In this document: positions 25,301 to 40,300 of the stretch, piece by piece
Position numbering within the stretch: the first letter of the stretch is position 1
Layout of the letters: each line of letters begins with the position of its first letter
Assembly: GCA_951640165.1 (NCBI GenBank)
Contig: OX621254.1
Span: forward strand, 22,232,001 to 22,296,000
DNA from: Pseudoips prasinana
Taxonomy: Eukaryota > Arthropoda > Insecta > Lepidoptera > Nolidae
Length of the DNA stretch: 64,000 bases
Direction: 5' to 3'
Notes under the pieces: generated by a model
The model's input: only the letters and a program-made list of their open reading frames with translations
Databases searched by the model: none
Told to the model about the DNA's origin: nothing
Translations under genes and position numbers: made by a program

Positions 25301-28300
25301 GGTAAAATATAATAATGGCTTATTTGTCTGGTGGTTAGTGACGCTGTCTGCTAAGCTTGAGGTCGTGCGTACGATCCCCATCCAGGACAAATAATAATAA
25401 TATCTAGGGACAATGTCACACAGATCATCCTAGCCCCAAACTAAGCAAAGCTTGTACTATGGGTACCAGGCGACATATACATACTCATATAGATAGATAA
25501 ATACTTATATACATAGGAAACATCCATGACTCAGAAACAAATATTCGTGCTCATCACACAAATATTTGCACTTACCGGGATTCGAACCCAGGACCACCAG
25601 CTTCGTAGGCAGGAGCACTACCAACTAGGCTACGGTGACCGTGACAAATCTTTGTGTGATGGGCACCATTATTAGTTCTGTGTGTATGTATGTATTTGGG
25701 AATATAAAAGTATGATAAAATGAAATAATGAAATTTATTCACCAGTTGGGTATTAAGTTGTACTTGTCAAGCTCACAACGCAGTACATAAACATAGTCGA
25801 AATCGTCGTCTGTTTTATCATTACTTATATATTTTTTTAAATTCTTAAATAAATAACAAATAACAGTTACTAAGCTATTATTTTTATTTTTGTACTATTA
25901 TATTATCTCAACCAGTAGCTTCATTTAAGCGAACAATAAGTTTGAGTCTCTTATATTGAATATTAATAATAATAAATAAATAAAACTATAATACTTTATT
26001 AATACTTACATACTATTACTGCTGAGGAATAATTTCGAATAATAAATAAACTAAACTAAATACCATACTATAATACTTTATTAATATTCTTTCTGTTTTT
26101 ATGGTTTACCTACTGAGATTCAATTGTAACATAAATAGTTCACGAAACTAAAGGAGATTAAATTAAAACCATTGTCCATAATAAAACACGTAAATTTTAA
26201 TAAAAAAATGTTTTTTTTTTTTTTTTTTTATAGCGGGTATCGAACCAACACCAAGCCGTCTCTTAATCGCTAGGCGCTCTGCCGTTAAGCTACGAACGAT
26301 ACACACTTGCTGATGCAATTTAGGATTCGCATCATCGTCATCATATTAGACGAAAGACGTCCACTGCTGGACAAAGGCCTCCTCTATAAATCTCCAACAT
26401 TACCGGTCTGGCGCTATTCGCATCCAGCGGTTTCCCCTGCACAAGATCATCGGTTCATCTTGTAGGGGGCCTGCCTACTGCTAACCCGTCGCGGATTCGA
26501 TCTCCCATCCAAAACTAATCTTTGTGTAATGTACCTATTGTTATGTTACATATAGTGTTTATGTATACAATTAAACAAAAACAATTGATTGACATGTTAC
26601 GTATTACAAATTAAAAGATTACCTAGAAGATAAGTTAACATAGTATTAATAAGAATTTAATTTAATTCCAATTAATAATTTTTTTTTTATTATTAAGCTT
26701 GTATTAAAATTTGCACGTCATACATTGATGACAGAATATGTAGAGCATAATTATGTATCACCAATATTACCATGTTCTAGCAAATAAATAATATAAAAAA
26801 AAGAACTAAGTATTAAGTTAATTATATTTGACAACTTAGTGCACCTACCGTAGTCTCTCCGCACCACCCATAGGTTGACTGGTAGATAATGCCTATGGCA
26901 TTAAGTCCACCTATGTACAATATTCTTTAAAAAGTTCCATGCTAAAGTTTAAATAAGTAAATAAATAACTATAACATCGAAATTGGATATCCGGCAAGTC
27001 GAACGGTAAACACCATAAAAGTTAAGTTACAAGTTGAACGCAAGGAAATATATTATACATGCTTAGTTACAAGTAAACAAATATAAAGTGGGCGTATAAA
27101 TTTGCAATGATCATGACATTTTATGGCTCAAGTTTACCGTTATTTGGTTGCTGAGCGCGCGAGTCGCATAATACAGTGGAGCATTTGAAGAAAGGTCCTC
27201 ATTACACTGTAAGCCAAAATTATAGACACAATTTTTTGTAATTTTAAAATTACCTTAAGAATAAAATAAACTATATTTAACAAGCCTGACAGAACGCTCG
27301 CCACACAGATTTCCGCTAATGATATTTTAAAGTACTTCAAAATATCATGTTTTTGTATCTTACGCGATTTCTCCGTCATTTGGGCATCGATTTTGATAGT
27401 TAGTTATTTTTATTGGATGAGAAATGTTTTCTGTAGGAAAAGCAGTTGATACAAAGACATGTTGAATTCAGTTATATTGTAGAACAGTAATTATATATGT
27501 ATTCTTGTACATCAAGAATCGTTGCCACACTTTATTATGCAACATTTCTGCACTGTGAAGGCTATAGATACGTTTATAACACAGTAATTATAAAATGTAA
27601 AGTATAAACATTACTAAAGAGACTTTTGAATAGAAATACGTTTGGAAAATCCACTCTATTATATTACAAATATTAAAATGAGGTCGGGATTTTGGTACTA
27701 CGAGTAATTTAAAAAAAATTGGGGTACCACATCGATTTTACAAAGCCACATCTTAGAGAAAACACTTTTTACCAATTATATAGGCAGTAGAGCTTGGTCT
27801 CTTCTATCTTATAATTTATTATAAAAAATAAAATTACAAAACGTAGATGGAAAGCATTACGGCCGGATAATGGCTTTACCCGCTATCATTCAAACTAAAA
27901 TAGGTCGCTAACAATAGCACATTATTACTCTTTATAAGTTGACCTACCACAAATGCGAATATATTTGCATCTAATTTATCATGGCCCTCTATTATATTCA
28001 AGGCTGTCAGCGATGCATCTAAACTAAATATTATTAAATTTTCATGATGAAAAATTGAATTTGAAATATCCCTTTACATTTTCCATTCTGTATAACACCT
28101 AAAGTAATCAATCCGAGACCATTAAAGAGCCTGCCAAAAACACCGTGCTCTATTCTCTATTCGGAAACCTCATCTGGCATCCAATGGCGAATATGGTTGG
28201 AAATAGCATTGATATGATGTATGACTAAATGTGAGAGCTGTGATTGATGGTAACGAATACGACCCCCCATGACATCCCGTGGGGGATGTACAAGTCGTAC

Positions 28301-31300
28301 CAAGAGAAAAACAACCTATGAACGGGCAGAAGCGTCTCCCTGTGTACTCTCTACAGTACACTATACACTGAAATCACCCCCTGACTGCTAAGCCAGTGGT
28401 CATAGATTGGATCCCCCATCTAGAACAAAACGTTGTGTGATGAGCACGATAAGATCTATGTCTGGATGTAATTTATGTATAATATGTATATTTTTAGAAA
28501 TATCTAAGTATACTTAACACTTTTCTGGCTGCCAAAGTACAGGTTCTGCCTAGTTTGGGATTTGCACAGTACATTATTTATTGTCATGTGATCAAACGGG
28601 GACCAATGAATCAGGTAGCTATGGCACCTTCTAAGTTTATAATTTTTTGTACTTACCTACGTAAGTATTGCTGCATTCATCATTACAGCTACATAAGTCC
28701 ACTGCTGGACAAGCCTCCCTCAAGAATCGTCTTGGGGGGATATGCCATAATCGCCACGCTTGGCAGGCGGGTTGGCGATCGCAGTATGATGGTCATAGTA
28801 CTCAGAAGGAAGCTGCTGCCCATCCTCTGGTAGATATTCCCTCGGGTCGACTTCTACGCCCCCCACGGGATGAGATGGGGTGATGATATTCTGATTCTGA
28901 TATTTGTCGCCGTCACCACACAGCAGCATATTGCTGCATTAGTCATACCTATTGCAAAAGTAACGTAGAATGTTATTGTTAGTGATATTAATGCTTCCTT
29001 CATATAGCGTGTTTGTTTGTAATAAGGTGTGTATAAAACTTAATTGTATTTAGTAGAGACATCGGTGTTAGCCATTCACATCAGGTTCTAACGGGAGTTA
29101 GCTAGATTAGGTTTGTGTTGAAGAGGTGCAAGATTTTTGATTGCTGACAACCCTGAACTTGCTTTATAAATAGTTCAACTCTTCAAATGTCATTAACACG
29201 CCTCTAAATATAGTTTGCAGTTAAGATATGATTCAATATCCGTCGTGGTTTGCTGTCGTTGTGCTATTAATAAATTCTATAAATACACTAAGATAATATC
29301 GTAGGTTCTTTTACGAGAGTTTAATTATAGATATGATTATTTAAACTGCAATTACAGTGCGTATGACTGTAAGGACCGCTAGCGGATGGTATTCAATAAT
29401 GTCCACTGATAGGTCGCAATGTTTGAGATAGTTTGAATCTACTGTAATTTGAATTGAATCTACTTGACATAATATAAATGATTCCTTTAAAATTAAAGTT
29501 CATATTTGAGACTTAAAATACTCTTATGAGAATAAGCTTAAAATCCTAAATTTAATTACAATTATAAATTTACATAATCTCATAAATATTTAATCATAAT
29601 ATCTTAGGATATTATTCACACACAGCCATTTAATCCCAAACTAAGCAGAGGTTGTACTATGGAATATACAATAAAATAAATTATATTGTCGGTTCCTTGG
29701 GTTGTTAACGATTAAGTCAAGTAAAGAAAATAATTTTTTAATTAATGTTTAATTAAACCTATTGGATGTTCAAGAATCCCTCCAATAACCGTTAGAAATT
29801 TATTATTAATACCCACGTAGAAACACATATTTTGGGTTTTGCTGCATTGGATCACCTAATCGGTGCTTGACTCATGCAAAAAAAACCCAATAATCATTAC
29901 CTTTTTTACTGTTATTATATTTAATTCCAGACTGGTTAACTTTTTGCTGTTACTTCATAGTTTGGAGATTGCAAAGTCTTGCACTGGGTTGAATAAGAAT
30001 GAATACCCAATCAATTCTGATTGGGTATTCATTCTTATTTTGATTTAAAAATTGATTAAAAAAAACGGGATTTAATTACTGTTCTTCCCTCGTCAATTAC
30101 CTATTTATGGGTGCTAGTGCTTAAAGATTAATATGAACTGTCGTAAATAAGTTAATATCTGAAGAGTCATTTGGAATATAACGCAGCTATTTGGAGCCCA
30201 AATGAAACTAAGTATAAGGCAATGTTTGAAAGAATTCAGAATAAATTCGTAAGGTACCTATACCTAAAGTTATATGGGGTTTACCCAGGGTATCCGGCAA
30301 TCTATCCAACATTGTTTTTGCTTGGTATGGTGGGTTACCATAAGCTGGAAGCCAGAAGGGAAGTATCACTGGCGACATATTTAGTTAAAGTGCTCCGGGG
30401 GGTAACGAATAACTCAGGAATCCTGCAAACACTTCAGCTTTGTGTACCGGATGGATACTTGGGACGGCGGCGACGACCGCCGTTACTGACAGTACCCACT
30501 GCACGCACTAACTTGTTGCAACAAGCGCCAATGACTCGCGCTCTGCGCACGCTCAACCAGGTCGCTGGAATAGTAGACTTATTCGCTTGCTCACTGAACG
30601 ACTTCACAAGGGCGGCTTATTTGATTGTATGTTATTAGTTGTTTAGAAATGTACATAATACGCAATTGAATTGTAACTTTTCTATCGCATTAGGTTCCCT
30701 GTAATGGTAGAATTAAGTTGAGTCCAATAAATAAATAAAATCTCTTGGTACAAATAACACACTGCCGTCTGATCCCAAACTAGGCAAAACATGCACTATG
30801 GCGACCAGACAACCGGTAAATATACTTATATATTTCTAAATTCATACACATTTATATATAAATTACGTGTTCACCACAAAAAGATTTATCCCGGGTGGGA
30901 ATCGAACCCACAACTTCTGGCTTAGGAGTCAGGGTCACTAACCACTAGTCAAATCAGTTAGTTGTATCTAAGTAAAATAAAATATTAATATAGAAAAGAC
31001 TAAACGCATAATTTGTGGTTTAATTCAGAAGTCTAGTCGGTGATTTTCGTATCTATTTCATAGTTTATTAAATAGCTACAGTTGTGTGTAAATAGAGCAT
31101 AAGGTACAATGGGGTTTACGTATCCGTGTGGATATAAACCCCTTATTAATATATATTTAAAAAAGAAATACTAATATAAGTAGATATTCTTAAGTGTTGC
31201 GTATTTTTCGTTGGCCTCGAGTATACAAGTGTCTAAGTGGGCGAACAGGTCCGAGGGCATTACCCGGCGGTGTCCCCAGCATCATAACACCATGTAATAC

Positions 31301-34300
31301 TATACCTTGCATATTTTAAACCGGACGCGATCGTTGTTTATACTATATGAAGCAAGTAAGGTATTAACAACTGATCCAATTTTGTTTCATGGTTACGACT
31401 GGGATTTAAATTACAAATAAAATTATACGCATTTTTAGGGTTCTGTAGTCAACAAGGAGCCCTTATAGTTTCGCCATATCTGTCCGTCTCTCTGTCTGCT
31501 TACTAGAAAGCGTGCTAGAAAGCTGTAATTAAGTACGAATTAATGGATCAGTCACGTCAAGAAAATGATCGAAAAATCGTGAAAAAACAATGCTTTGGGC
31601 AAAAATTGTAATGACGTTTCTTAGCTTTTCATGTATTGTAATTAAAACTCAGAGCGTGTGCAAAATTCCATCCTAATCGGAGACCGGGAAGTGGGTCAAA
31701 TTAAGATTCCAAGATTTTCTTACATACATAGTTACAAGTGAAGCTAATAAAAGCGTCTAATACTAGACTATGGTTTTACTTTGTAAGCCAGTTTTGTTAT
31801 TATATATTCTATACTTAAAATAAAAAGAATATCCACATAAACACATTATGCTAAACATTATTTAAGTTAATAAAACATGTTTATAAAATGTTGAAATGAA
31901 ATCTCCGATAATTCACCGCAAGTCCAATTAATTTAATTATATTATTTTTGGTATCTATAGTTTGTATAAATTTTATTTCATTATATTATTATATCATATA
32001 TTATTTATATTATATTTGCGTTCCTAATTAATAATAATTTTATATTCAATAATAATCTTCATTCTTTTTATAAAAAATACAATTTATTTAGATGACCTAA
32101 TTTGGCTAACTGTTATGTAACACTATCATATAAACATTTAATGTTCGCTCGTCTTGCTAATGACAAAAAAAAATATTACATAAATTATATTTCAACGATA
32201 TCGTGTCTTGTTTGTTCTGTCTATATTAATGTGGAGGTTTGGGGAGGACCGTTCACCGTCTGAATAAGTTGATACGAAGAATACTTTATGTGTATAAATA
32301 AAATATCGAAAAACGGTTACGTTAACGGCACAAACGGTTACGGTTAAAACTAATAACGTCTTAAGAATTGTTATTGTTTACGGTAAAAAAACAATAAAAA
32401 AATATTAGTCATCTTTACTATTTTCTTTTGCTTAATGTGATCTAATCACAATTATTTAGAACGACGAATTTGGATAATCACACTAATATTATAAAGGCGA
32501 AAGTTTGTGAGTGTGTATGTTTGTTACTTCTGCACGTCTAAATGGCTGGAGCGATTTTAATAAAATTTGGCATGGAGATAGCTGACACCCTGGATTAACA
32601 TGTAGGCTATAATTTATAAAGTTTAACGCGGGTAAAACCGCGTGGCACAGCTAGTGAACAATAATTGCCTAAAACATTCTTTTAATTCTTTTAATTGGCA
32701 ATATAGTCTAAGACATAAGGGATGAAGAGGGAGTAGAAAAACATAGCCACATCTTACTATCCTACTAATATTATAAATGCGAAAGTTTTTGAATATGGAT
32801 GTCTTACATCCATATTCAAAAACTTTCATCTATATGTTTGTTACTCTTTCACGCAAAAACTACGGAACGGATTTTGATGAAACATTGTAGTAATATGTCC
32901 TAGCTTATATATCCGAAAAAAACATCGGCTATAAGTAATTTATAAAGTCTAACGCGGGTGAAACCGCGGGGCACAGCTAGTACATACCTATAAAGACACA
33001 GAAATAGCTTAGTTATATTACATATAACTCAACTTATAGTAGAATCCTGGGCGGCACGCGTCTCCACGACGAACTATATACCAGAACGTCCATTTCTTTA
33101 TTCTTCATTTGTATTAGGTTTCTTCCAATACGACTAATTTATTGATTGAATAGACTCAACTCAAAAATCCGTAGAACTGAACGGATGATTGGCATAGCTA
33201 AAATAAATGAAGAAGTATTAATGGAATTCTAGGGATTGATCATATTTATAAATTATATTGTGGGATGAGAGGGAATCGAACTTCAGGGAATCCCTCTCAT
33301 CCATCATAGTTTGAAGTAGTTATTTCATTATTCATTCATAATATCACACAAAAATAATAAATGGAATTCGGTGTTTCTAGCCTCGTATATTTAAACTGAA
33401 TTTATGACATATACATGAGTGCCTACCTACAGGTATCGAACTTCAGGGAATCCTTAATTAGAATTCCCAATATAATCCCATTATTGCGAATTCTAATTAG
33501 GGATTCCCTGAAGTTCAATTCGTCGTTTTGGTCCGACGAGGTAATTAAACAACTGTACTTAAAACGTAACTCGAATTACTTACTAGTTTCAATTTATTAC
33601 ATAAAAACAATATTTTGACGTTATTCTTCAAGGCGCTAAAATTAACCATATTGGTGTTATTTTTGCAAGTTTTCGGCCAATCCTACGAGGTTTATCTTGT
33701 TGAAAAACATATACGCCAAATTTGCCTATATTTGCAAGAACACCATTGCTGAAAAAACATGAGTAAAAAAAAATCACAACGTCACCTCTAAAAATCCTTT
33801 AAACAAAATAATCTGGAAAAAATTACTGCTCAATTTAAATTCTTATTATAAAGTATAATGCGCTTTATAATTAGCACAAACTTTGGTGAATTAGATTTGT
33901 CATAAAGATTATATGTTTCTGGCAATTCATGATTTTGTTATATTTCACCCTGTCTAGAGTCGGGTCAGCTTTCTGTTCTAGAGTAACTAGACTACCAGGT
34001 CGGGTTATTCTAGAACAGAAGCTTTGAAAGCTTTCTCTATAAATACGGACGAGACTAGTTAGTATGATACAACAAAATTGGTTGTTGTTAGCCTCTTTAA
34101 GGCCTAATAATAAAATTAAACTACCGTGACACGTCTAAGGTCTGGTATAGGAGCCATATAGATCGACTACGGTTTTGTTTTTAAAAGCATTACCGATCTA
34201 TATGAGACTTGTACCGAGTGATTCTACTTAATTTATAAATGTAATGAAAAAACCGGAAGTACTAGATACTAAGCAATGAATATACTAAAAACATCAATCG

Positions 34301-37300
34301 CCATCAACGAACCAGTACATGCCTGTTATCTATGGTTCATCTGTTCATTATGCTGGCTTATTTGCTCTGTGTTTTATTTAATAGCAATGTTAGATTGCAA
34401 CAAACACTAGACACCGTGATTGTCAACTATTCATACATGGATTCTCTTTATTTTTAAGCCACTAATCCAACAATATACGGAAATGCATAGAGGTGCGATG
34501 GGAGATAGCGGTCGCCATCGTTCTCAACACCATTTCGATCAACTTCATATCGTAAATGTATCAAATTCAATTTTCATATCATATTCTAAGACAAAGTTGT
34601 GAGTAATTGAACCCGACGAGTATTATGAATCATTATAGTGACTGGTCAGAGTTAGTTGGAAATGCAATATTTACAAAAACTCCAGTTTCACTGATGTCTA
34701 AATTACTTGTAAAATGGTTGACAATTCTTAAACCTCGTCTTCCGATGAGTCAAGGGGACCAATCTGAAGACCATTTTATTTTCCCTCAAAATTGAGAAAA
34801 ATAGACCATCAGAGGTCAAAAAAATAAGTTTAGGTTGAGATTTCTTAGATGCGAAAATATTATAATATGGAATAATTATAAGTTTTTACTACGTAATAGT
34901 CTTAAAACTGGTCTTAAGTTATTATTTATTAACGGTAGTATGTAATTTACTAGAGAGATGGGCCTGTTGGCGTGGTTGGCAAAAGCTTGCTTTTCACGCA
35001 GGAAGTCGTGGGTTCGATTCCCACCCGGGACAGATATTTGTGTGTGCATAAACATGTCTTTTTGTCCTGAGGCTGGGTGTAATAATTATCTATATGAGTA
35101 TGTATTTACAAAAGGAAAGTAATATATGTAGTATATCAGTTATTTGGTTTCCATAGTACAAGCTCTGCTTAGTTTGGGATGAGATGGGCTTGTGCGAATA
35201 ATGTCCCAGGATATTATTATTTGGGGTAGAAAAAAAAAATATTATACTATTTTGACAGAATTTGCTACGTATAATCTGTAGTTTTAATAGGATTAGAGAA
35301 ATGATTATCGGCGGATTGAATTAATCATACATAGACGCACAGCTATGTTAAAATAAATAATTGCGACTTGCTGTGTGGTGACGGCATAGAATATCATCAC
35401 CCCATCTCATCCTGGGGGGCCGTAGAAATCGTCCGAGGGAATACCTACCAGAGAACGGGCAGCAGCGTTTTTGTGTTAACTATGGCCATCAAACTGCGAT
35501 CCCCAACCCTTCTGCCAAGCGTGGCGATTATGGCATATCCCCCCATTCTTCGGGGAGGCCTTTATCCAGCAGTGTACGTTCTTTGGCTAACATGATGACT
35601 TGCGACGGTAAACTTGGATTTTCTAGTCTTATATGAATATGGACGACGTGTTATAATTACAGGTTCTTTATAGGTGGTGATCCACCAAAATATGAATGGC
35701 AAATCCTATTGAAACCGTATACTTTATACCCGTATTATATTATCACTTTGAAGTCATGACACCTATTACTAGGTCACCGTATGCAGATTTTGTTAATGTG
35801 TAGGTGTCAAAAGTGACTGGAAAAGCACTTATAAATCATGTCTTCTATTGATTGATTTTTATCAAGCGTCCGGAGATCATAGAATTAAGAATTTATTTAT
35901 ACTAGATGAAATTGATCAACTGATTTGTACATCATATTATTGGCAGCCACCCGTAAATATTGGGGCGGTGGGAAGGGTCTGCAACACTTGTTTGCTGACT
36001 CTTAAAGGCCGGCAACGCACCCGCGACTCCTCTGATGTTGCGTGATCACTTACCATCAGGTGACCCACTTGTTCGTCTGTCGCCCTCTGATATAAAAAAA
36101 ATAACAATTATATTATGTTCTGAAATGATAAGCTAAAAAAAGTGCTTGGGATTGAATTGTTCTGAGCCAACACACATGATTGTAATTAATCTTAAGTATA
36201 TTTTATTTTAAAAAAGGATTCCCACTGAGTTTTCTGGTAGTGTTTCTTAGTAGCTGCCACGTCATGCACTGCACGGTAGGGTAAAAAAATATGACGATTC
36301 CACATAAATGTAAAAATTTTACGGAATAAAAAAAAAAATACTTTGAGTAATCACAGTTATTTAGTATGGAGTTAGCTGACACCCTTGATTAACACATAGG
36401 CTATAATTTATAGAGTTTAACGCAGGTGGGACCGCGGGGCACAGCTAGTATTATAAATGCGAAAGTTTGTGACTGTGTGAGTGTGTATGTTTGTTACTTC
36501 TTCACGTCTAAACGGCTGGAGCGATTTCAATAAAATTTGGTATGGAGTTAGTTGTTACCCTGGATTAACAGATAGGTAATAATTTATAAAGTTTAACGCG
36601 GGTAAAACCGCGGGGCGCAGCTAGTTAAATATAAATTTAATAAAGTTGAGGAAGTATCATCGTTGTTTGTATTAGTTCTAGGAAACGTATCAGTCGTGTG
36701 AATAGGGGTGGACTTTACATTGACACAATTGTTCATTGATGATTAATTTGTTATGAGTGATATTGTTTATCTCTATTATGTGTGTATAATGAAATTACAA
36801 CATCAGTTTCACGAAATCTGTCAGGAATATATTTAAAGGGAAAACTACTGAGAGTAGTATAACATATAAGAATCTTCAATCCTGCATACATCTTGAGGCA
36901 GCTGATCTTAGAACAAAAGTAGTTTATATTTTACTTAGAAAGTACTAGTTTTGTTTATGATTATCGTTCGCACGGTTTATTTGTGCTTCAAATAATTTTT
37001 GTATTTTGTAACTGATTATTTATACCCTATTCTGATCTAACGACTAACATTCATTTGAACGAATGGTAAAATCAGTCTTAATTTTTTATTGAGATAAATT
37101 TTCGGATTCAAAGCGACGAATTTGACTGTACCTACGTGTGGCGCAGCGGTTAAAACAGTCGCCTCGCCACTTCGTATCTCGTGTGCGATTCTCGCGTGTC
37201 CACGACAACTATTTGTGTGATCCATAAAGAGTCTAGGTGTACTTGTAGTTCCCCGCGACACAGGGCTTAATTTCCTTAATGCGGGCGTTGTCTTTCATCA

Positions 37301-40300
37301 TTTGGTGATTTTGAAGTTCAAGCTATACATTTCCAGTATAAGCTGATCCCGCATTATATAAGATTTCCATACAATGAGAGGTCAGCTTATATTGGAAACT
37401 GTAGCTTGATATGTAGCCGTGTGTACTAATTTTGGTTGCTTTTTTCTATCCAGTAAACTATGTTTGTACTTTCATATGTCATTTGGTAACTTTAAACGTA
37501 CAATTTTGTGTTGATTTTTGTATCGAGTGAACTTAGTTTCTACTTTCATGGGTCATTTGGTGATTTTAAAACATGTATCTTCTTTGGTTGCTTTTTTAGT
37601 TTCTACTTTCATGGGTCATTTGAAGCATTTAAAGAATGCACTATTTTTGATTGCTTTTGATCGAGTGAACTAATTTGTACGTTCATGGGCCTTTTGGTTA
37701 ATTTAAAGCATATACTATTTTTAGTTGCTTCTGTACTATTCGGTTGTACTATTCTATGGAGTGAACTGAGTTTCTACTTTCATGGGTCATGGATGATTTT
37801 AAAGCAGGTATTAGATTTGGTTGCTTTTACTTCGAGTGAACTAAGTTTCTGTTTCCTGGGTCATTAGTGATGTTAAAGTATGTACTATTGTTGGTTTCTT
37901 TTTCTATCAATTTAACTAGGGTACTACTTTCATGAAGCATTCGATAAAAAATATAAGTTTATTTTATATTTATGTAGTACAATTAACTTTTATTGGAACA
38001 ACATTACATCCTAAAATAGATAGTGAAAAAGAAGCGAAATAAACAATAATATATGCCTGTTGTTATTTAAAGACTACGCGGTGTATTAGATAGAAATAAA
38101 GTTACTCAACATTTTTTTAGATAAAATACAAGGAAATATAAACACCAAGATAACGATGAAATTGTTTAAACAATACTTAATTTAGGTGTCATCATCATAA
38201 CAGCTGTAAATAGTCAATTCCTGAACGAAAACCTCTCCCAAGAATCATCTTGGGGGGATATGCCATAATCGCCACGTTTGGCAGACGGGTTGGCGATCGC
38301 AGTATGATGGTCAGAGTACATAGAGAGACGCTGCTGCCCTACCTCTGGTAGATATTCCCTCGGGTCGACTTCTACGCAAAGGAATATCTGCCAGAGGACG
38401 GGCAGAAGCGTCACTTATACTAGACATAAATTAGTATAAGCGTGACTTTTAGGACAGGACTATTCAGAAACAGAATCTCTTCTAAGTTTCATCGCCGAGT
38501 ACACATACACACAATACAAACTTCCGCAGAAGTATATGTACTCTTTTATGTATATGTAAGTAAATTTGTACACAAATGTTCTTACCTTAATATGGATTAA
38601 TTTTCGGAGTATAGTATTTGAATTGTGACCTAAGTATATAAGCCCTTCTGGCCGAACACTGCCGGGTTCATAAAAGAAACAACACAAAATAATTGCCGCG
38701 CTAACCTAAGTGTCAACGCTAAGTCGCTATAACGGCAGAAAACTTACGAATATAGACGAGACTAGAATAATTAACTTTACAATAGCAATTATAATAAATA
38801 AGGCATTTGGTGATGGTACGACGAAAGAGGCAAGATTATTGTTAAATTGTTTCTCCAATTACTGTTCCTATCCTAACTTGTACCTTAATTAATATTAATA
38901 ATATCCTGGGACATTATTTCCTCACGGCCATCTGATCCCAAACTTAGCAGAGCTTGTCTATGGAAGTCAGATACTGATATAATACATATACCAAGTGCTT
39001 TTCTTTTGTTAATACATACTTATATAGATAATGAAACCTAGACTCGGGACAAACAGACATGTTCATGCACACAAATATCTGTCCTGGGTGGGAATCAAAC
39101 CCACGACCTCCGGCGTGAAAAGCAAGCATTTGGTAACCACCCCAACAGGCCCGTCAATTATTACTACGAAGAAGAAACGTTTGTGAACGATAATAATATT
39201 TATTTATTTATAAATATTTCATACCATTCAAAATTGACCATTGAAACAAATGCAAACATCGCGGCAAACCCACATAAATAAAAATAAGGGCAGGAAGATA
39301 ATGATTAGCTGGACAACTAATAGTCCATCTGTTATCCTCGGTGTACATTTAATTTGTGTACAAACAGATTGTGAGTGACGTATCACATCTCGCGCCTGCC
39401 CGTGTCTCTTATTACGACCAATAAGTGTTACGTACTATAATCACATGTTCTGTGTGACTTACGAATAGGTATATACCAGCTCACAACGCAGCCAGACGCT
39501 GGAATTTACTTTATCCTCTGCTTAGTTTAGTCTAACTTGACTGAGATAATATAATTATAATGAATTATATGATTATCTCATGAGAAATGTTTATTACTCG
39601 CTCTTTTTCCATCTCTATTATCTTGGACAAACGCTTTGACTTACCGAAACGACTTTAAGTTATCTCTATTTGATCCACATATTTATTTTTATTTATTTCA
39701 AATTTATGTACACACTAAAAGTATAAAAGAAAGAAAGTATAAAAAGCAAGAGAAGATCTTGCACAAAGGAACTACTTATTTCTAAAGAAATCTCTTCCAG
39801 TAGACCTGCAGGAGGAGATTTTAGAAGAGAGGAAGATATGAGTGTGTAGGATGATATTCATACATACGAAAAAATACACACACTTAAATACATACATATA
39901 TAAGTTATCCTTAGTCTGTCTCGACTTCTCCTTCCCTCTGCATTTCCTTTCATAATGCTTGTTATAAAATTCTTTTTCTCTTTTTCTTCTTCTACTTCTC
40001 TCTCTTCTGATCTCTTCTGATCTACCATTTCTAATACTACAGTCCACATGTGTCTGTTCATTACCCATACTAAGCTGTTTAAACTATGTCTGGTATTCGT
40101 TTGTAGTTTTTAAATTTCCTATGTACCTGGTGTTATTAACTTATTCTATATCACAATCATTTAATTTAGAGCGTAGTGATATTAAAGTAATAATGATGGT
40201 CAAATACAGTTGAGATAGGTAACAACGGTTACAAAATGGTGAGAGCAACTGGCTAACGCTTTTGAAACATAACTAAAACGATTTAATATTGTCTCAAAAA

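Noticed and set aside
26228..26305. Possible functional tRNA gene
   Set aside because: Promoter boxes are present but the acceptor stem halves do not pair and a poly(A) run follows.
27140..27379. 79-codon minus ORF starting [12 protein letters not shown]
   Set aside because: No recognisable domain, no splice context and no repeat relationship; kept only as an unassigned stretch.
39772..40068. Charged minus-strand ORFs ([13 protein letters not shown])
   Set aside because: Low-complexity translation of a purine-rich patch; no introns, domain or conservation to support it.
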